From Actinomycetes bacterium (GTDB taxonomy: Bacteria > Actinomycetota > Acidimicrobiia > Acidimicrobiales > SZUA-35): DNA of 64,000 nt. Numbering within the stretch: position 1 is the first letter of the stretch; every line of letters starts with the position of its first letter. Positions 61,417 through 64,000 of the stretch are shown here, in pieces. The notes under the pieces were generated by a model. It was not told where the DNA came from, searched no databases, and saw only the letters and a list, made by a program, of their open reading frames with translations. The DNA is taken from the NCBI GenBank assembly GCA_024276425.1, contig JAJRXF010000188.1:69545-133544 (forward strand), in the 5' to 3' direction. The translations under genes were made by a program, and so were the position numbers.

Positions 61417-63030
61417 ATGGCTGACATTGTCGAGTGGGACGTAGAGAACGAAGAGTTTTGGGAAAGCACCGGCAAGAAGGTGGCCTCCCGCAACCTCTGG
61501 ATATCGATCCCGAGCCTGCTCGTAGGTTTCGCGGTCTGGCTCTATTGGGGAATCATTACCGTCCAGATGCTCAATCTAGGCTTTCCCTTTGAGAAGGCCG
61601 AACTGTTCACCATCTCAGCCATCGCCGGTTTCACCGGCGCCACCCTGCGAATTCCAAACTCGTTCTTCATCCGGCTAGCAGGCGGCCGAAACACTATCTT
61701 CCTCACCACGGCGTTGCTAATCGTCCCGGCGATGGGTACTGGCATTGCGTTAACCAATCCCGATACTCCCCTGTGGGTCTTTCAACTGTTGGCCTTCCTC
61801 AGCGGTATGGGGGGCGGAAACTTCGCCTCCTCGATGTCTAACATCAGCTTCTTTTATCCCAAGAGAATGCAGGGTTATGCACTGGGCATGAATGCTGGCC
61901 TAGGCAATGCTGGGGTGACCACCATGCAGATCCTCATCCCACTGGTGATGACTCGGGCCATGTTCGGCGGAGCAGGCCTAACTCTCCAGAAGACCTCCGG
62001 AACCTTGCTGGGAAAGATCCCAGAAGGAACGACCACCTATATCCAGAATGCTGGTTTCGTCTGGATGCTTTTCCTTGTCCCACTTGCCTTCGCAGGCTGG
62101 TTCGGAATGAACAACATCAAGGCTGCTCACGTGTCGCCCAATATCGGTGGCACGATTCCAGCCTTTTCCAAGATACTCCTGATGTTAGGTCTGACCCTGC
62201 TTCCGGCCGCGGCGGGACTGTGGGTTATTCTGCCGAAACCAACCGGACTCGGGGCCCCATCAATAGCCAAGTGGCCAGTCATTGCCGCGGTGTTGGTGGC
62301 CACTGTTTTCCTACTGAAACTGATACCAGGTGAGGTTCACGACAGCCTGGAGCGCCAGTACAAGATTTTTGGACACAAACACACCTGGATCATGAGCATC
62401 ATCTACACCATGACGTTCGGATCTTTCATCGGCTACGCTGCCGGGTTTGGGCTGGCCATCAAGGTAGTTTTCGGTTTCATGCATGGTGATATCGCTGCTG
62501 CCAGCACCGAAGGTGTTCATGAGCTAGCCAACCCCGACGGGCCCTCGGCACTGACCTACGCGTGGATGGGTCCATTTATCGGGGCTCTGATTCGTCCAAT
62601 CGGTGGCATCATTGCGGACAAGGTAGGCGGAGCACGGGTGACCCAGTGGGTGGCCATTGTGATGACCGTGAGTGCTTTGGGAGTGGCTTACTACCTGAAG
62701 CAGGCCTACCAGACCGATACGCCCCAGGACTACTTCGTCCCGTTCTTGCTCCTATTCCTAATTCTTTTTGCGGCCACCGGCATCGGCAACGGTTCGACCT
62801 TCCGTACCATCTCCCAGGTGTTCAACAAGGAACAGGCAGGCCCGGTGCTCGGTTGGACCTCCGCCGTTGCCGCCTACGGAGCATTCATCATCCCGGCCGA
62901 ATTCGGCAACCAAATCACAGCAGCATCCCCCGAAAAGGCCCTCTTTGCCTTCGCCATCTTCTACCTGATTTGTGCTGGGCTCAACTGGTGGTACTACCTC
63001 GGACCAAAGGCTGAATACCAGAACCCATAG
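61417..63030 (+). CDS. narK: Nitrate/nitrite transporter NarK, second copy
   Basis: 537 residues, MFS porter. The first nitrate signature is NAGLGNAGVTTMQILIPLV. The second is weaker: WTSAVAAYGAFIIP in helix 11, without the GN pair. RIPNSFFIRLAGGRNTIF marks the helix 2-3 loop with the likely substrate Arg. It differs clearly from the first copy, so the two probably represent the NarK1-type (proton symport) and NarK2-type (antiport) pair seen together in other denitrifiers; which is which is not certain. GAGAGGAG precedes the ATG, 33 bp after the first copy. Confidence 0.92.
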   Translation: MADIVEWDVENEEFWESTGKKVASRNLWISIPSLLVGFAVWLYWGIITVQMLNLGFPFEKAELFTISAIAGFTGATLRIPNSFFIRLAGGRNTIFLTTALLIVPAMGTGIALTNPDTPLWVFQLLAFLSGMGGGNFASSMSNISFFYPKRMQGYALGMNAGLGNAGVTTMQILIPLVMTRAMFGGAGLTLQKTSGTLLGKIPEGTTTYIQNAGFVWMLFLVPLAFAGWFGMNNIKAAHVSPNIGGTIPAFSKILLMLGLTLLPAAAGLWVILPKPTGLGAPSIAKWPVIAAVLVATVFLLKLIPGEVHDSLERQYKIFGHKHTWIMSIIYTMTFGSFIGYAAGFGLAIKVVFGFMHGDIAAASTEGVHELANPDGPSALTYAWMGPFIGALIRPIGGIIADKVGGARVTQWVAIVMTVSALGVAYYLKQAYQTDTPQDYFVPFLLLFLILFAATGIGNGSTFRTISQVFNKEQAGPVLGWTSAVAAYGAFIIPAEFGNQITAASPEKALFAFAIFYLICAGLNWWYYLGPKAEYQNP

Positions 63031-63066
63031 GCCGCGGGCGTCTCATCCATCACCGAACGAGAACGA

Positions 63067-63993
63067 CTACCAGTATTCTTCATAGTGGATATTGCCCGGT
63101 TGTTTGCGCCGGTCAAGAGTAAACCCTCGTTCGCTAAGCAACTGGACCACGCCAACAGTTTCGGGAAAGATTTCCTCACCCTCCTTAGACTCCGGCAGTC
63201 CAATCATCGCTGGATTACCACACAAAAAGACGTCGGTCCGATCGGGGTCCAGCCGGACGCCAAATCGTTTCTCGAGTACATTGTTGATAATGAGATCCTG
63301 AAGATACTGCTTGGGAATGTCGTCTTCTCTGGTTGGTAGCGGCAGGTAGTGATAGTTCTGGTGGCGACGCTCCAGCGTTCGATGGTGCTCGGCATAGCCA
63401 AGATCAGCCCACTTGCGAACAGTTACCGCCGAGACGATAGGACCAGAATGCCCCTTCCGCAAGAGCTCGATGATCATGGCGTTCTGAGGGGCCTCTCCCG
63501 TCCCCGTTGAAAAGAAAACCACGGTCTGTTCAGGATCGGTAACCGTCTCCAAGGTGTAGCGGCCAGCCACCTTTGGCCCAAGATAGATACGGTCCCCAGG
63601 ACGCATCAGGGCCAGCCTTGGTGTGAGGGCCGGGATGTTGTCCGGCGTCGGTGGCACCAGAACAATGTAAAACTCCAACTCATCGGTGACTGATACATCA
63701 ATGAGATAGCCATGCTCGTCAAACATGGGGCTGGAGATCGAGTACGACCGGCGGATCAGCTTTTCCCACTTGGCCTCAAGGTCGGGATCCTCAGCGTCGT
63801 CGATGCGCTCTTCCCAATAGCCCAAGCCAAGGGAGGCATACTGGCCAGCCTTGTGGTTGGTGTCTCCATGATCGGGACGAACCCGCAGAACCCAAAGATC
63901 TGAGTGGGTTGGCTCAAAATGGGTGATGGTCGCGTTGTAGTACTCATCGCGCAGTTCCGATATTTCTGAGGTATGCCTGCGACGCTGCGCCAC
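63067..63993 (-). CDS. Ferredoxin-NADP reductase-like flavoprotein
   Basis: 308 residues to the GTG at 63993; the real start could lie just beyond the window. FAD-binding RRSYSISSPMFDEHG (RxYS) and the NADP domain with FFSTGTGEAPQNAMI (TGTGxAP) and VFLCGNPAMIG (CGxP) are typical. The C-terminus ends EEYW with an aromatic residue, as in bacterial FNRs that stack on the flavin. It converges on narK. It could supply reduced ferredoxin or NADPH balance to the P450 or to the nearby FeS flavoprotein, but no direct link is visible. Confidence 0.88.
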   Translation of the reverse strand: MAQRRRHTSEISELRDEYYNATITHFEPTHSDLWVLRVRPDHGDTNHKAGQYASLGLGYWEERIDDAEDPDLEAKWEKLIRRSYSISSPMFDEHGYLIDVSVTDELEFYIVLVPPTPDNIPALTPRLALMRPGDRIYLGPKVAGRYTLETVTDPEQTVVFFSTGTGEAPQNAMIIELLRKGHSGPIVSAVTVRKWADLGYAEHHRTLERRHQNYHYLPLPTREDDIPKQYLQDLIINNVLEKRFGVRLDPDRTDVFLCGNPAMIGLPESKEGEEIFPETVGVVQLLSERGFTLDRRKQPGNIHYEEYW

Positions 63994-64000
63994 ACCAGTC

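Noticed and set aside
1-64000. CRISPR array, prophage or insertion sequence
   Set aside because: No regularly spaced repeat series, integrase, phage structural gene or transposase was seen anywhere in the window.

Overview
The window is a GC-rich, gene-dense bacterial chromosome segment. An actinobacterium, most likely of the class Acidimicrobiia, is the best guess. That rests on the galU-moeA / FmdB-like / SepX-like neighbourhood also known from mycobacteria, the TIGR03086-type (mycothiol-associated) protein family, cytochrome P450 and acyl-CoA genes, and a type IVa pilus cluster with no outer-membrane secretin. No rRNA, CRISPR array, prophage or intact insertion sequence was seen.

Left part (1-11.3 kb). 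A tandem duplication carries two secreted, membrane-anchored DUF1028 proteins, each followed by a decayed sulfatase-like tail on the other strand. Next come a P450, a patch of decayed genes (frameshifted nucleoside hydrolase and a second fragment), tRNA-Ala(CGC), and an operon galU-moeA-moaA-moaC with a SepX-like membrane protein downstream. The molybdenum cofactor genes fit the molybdoenzyme (Nar) at the other end of the window. Divergently lie an FmdB-type small protein and a SAF-domain protein.

Middle (11.3-34.2 kb). A translationally coupled trio encodes a membrane glycosyltransferase, a HEAT-repeat membrane protein and a multi-receiver response regulator. It is followed by the TldD/PmbA protease pair, dxs, a degenerate GGDEF-EAL protein, TesB thioesterase, an M15 peptidase lipoprotein, an ABC-F ATPase with a striking leader hairpin, a quinone oxidoreductase, a TetR-like remnant and a frameshifted TIGR03086 gene. 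Then comes a FabH-like synthase with glpD, an alkylglycerone-phosphate-synthase-like flavoprotein and glpK.

Pilus block (34.2-45.1 kb). A PilP-position protein, PilO and a PilM-PilN fusion are on the minus strand. Three minor prepilin-like proteins and a prepilin peptidase are on the plus strand, PilB is alone on the minus strand, and PilT, PilC and a major pilin are on the plus strand. Together they form a nearly complete type IVa pilus machine of monoderm design.

Right part (45.1-64 kb). After an acyl-CoA dehydrogenase comes a respiratory superlocus. On the minus strand are a GltD-like NAD(P)H/FAD/FeS protein, a split cytochrome b, a Rieske protein, a c-type cytochrome and a YwiC-like membrane protein. 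Across an 800-bp intergenic region rich in dyads and direct repeats, the plus strand carries a diheme cytochrome c coupled to narG, then narH, narJ, narI and two NarK transporters. A ferredoxin-NADP reductase-like gene converges from the right edge. The arrangement suggests a dedicated electron-transfer chain for nitrate respiration, which is the most interesting part of the window.
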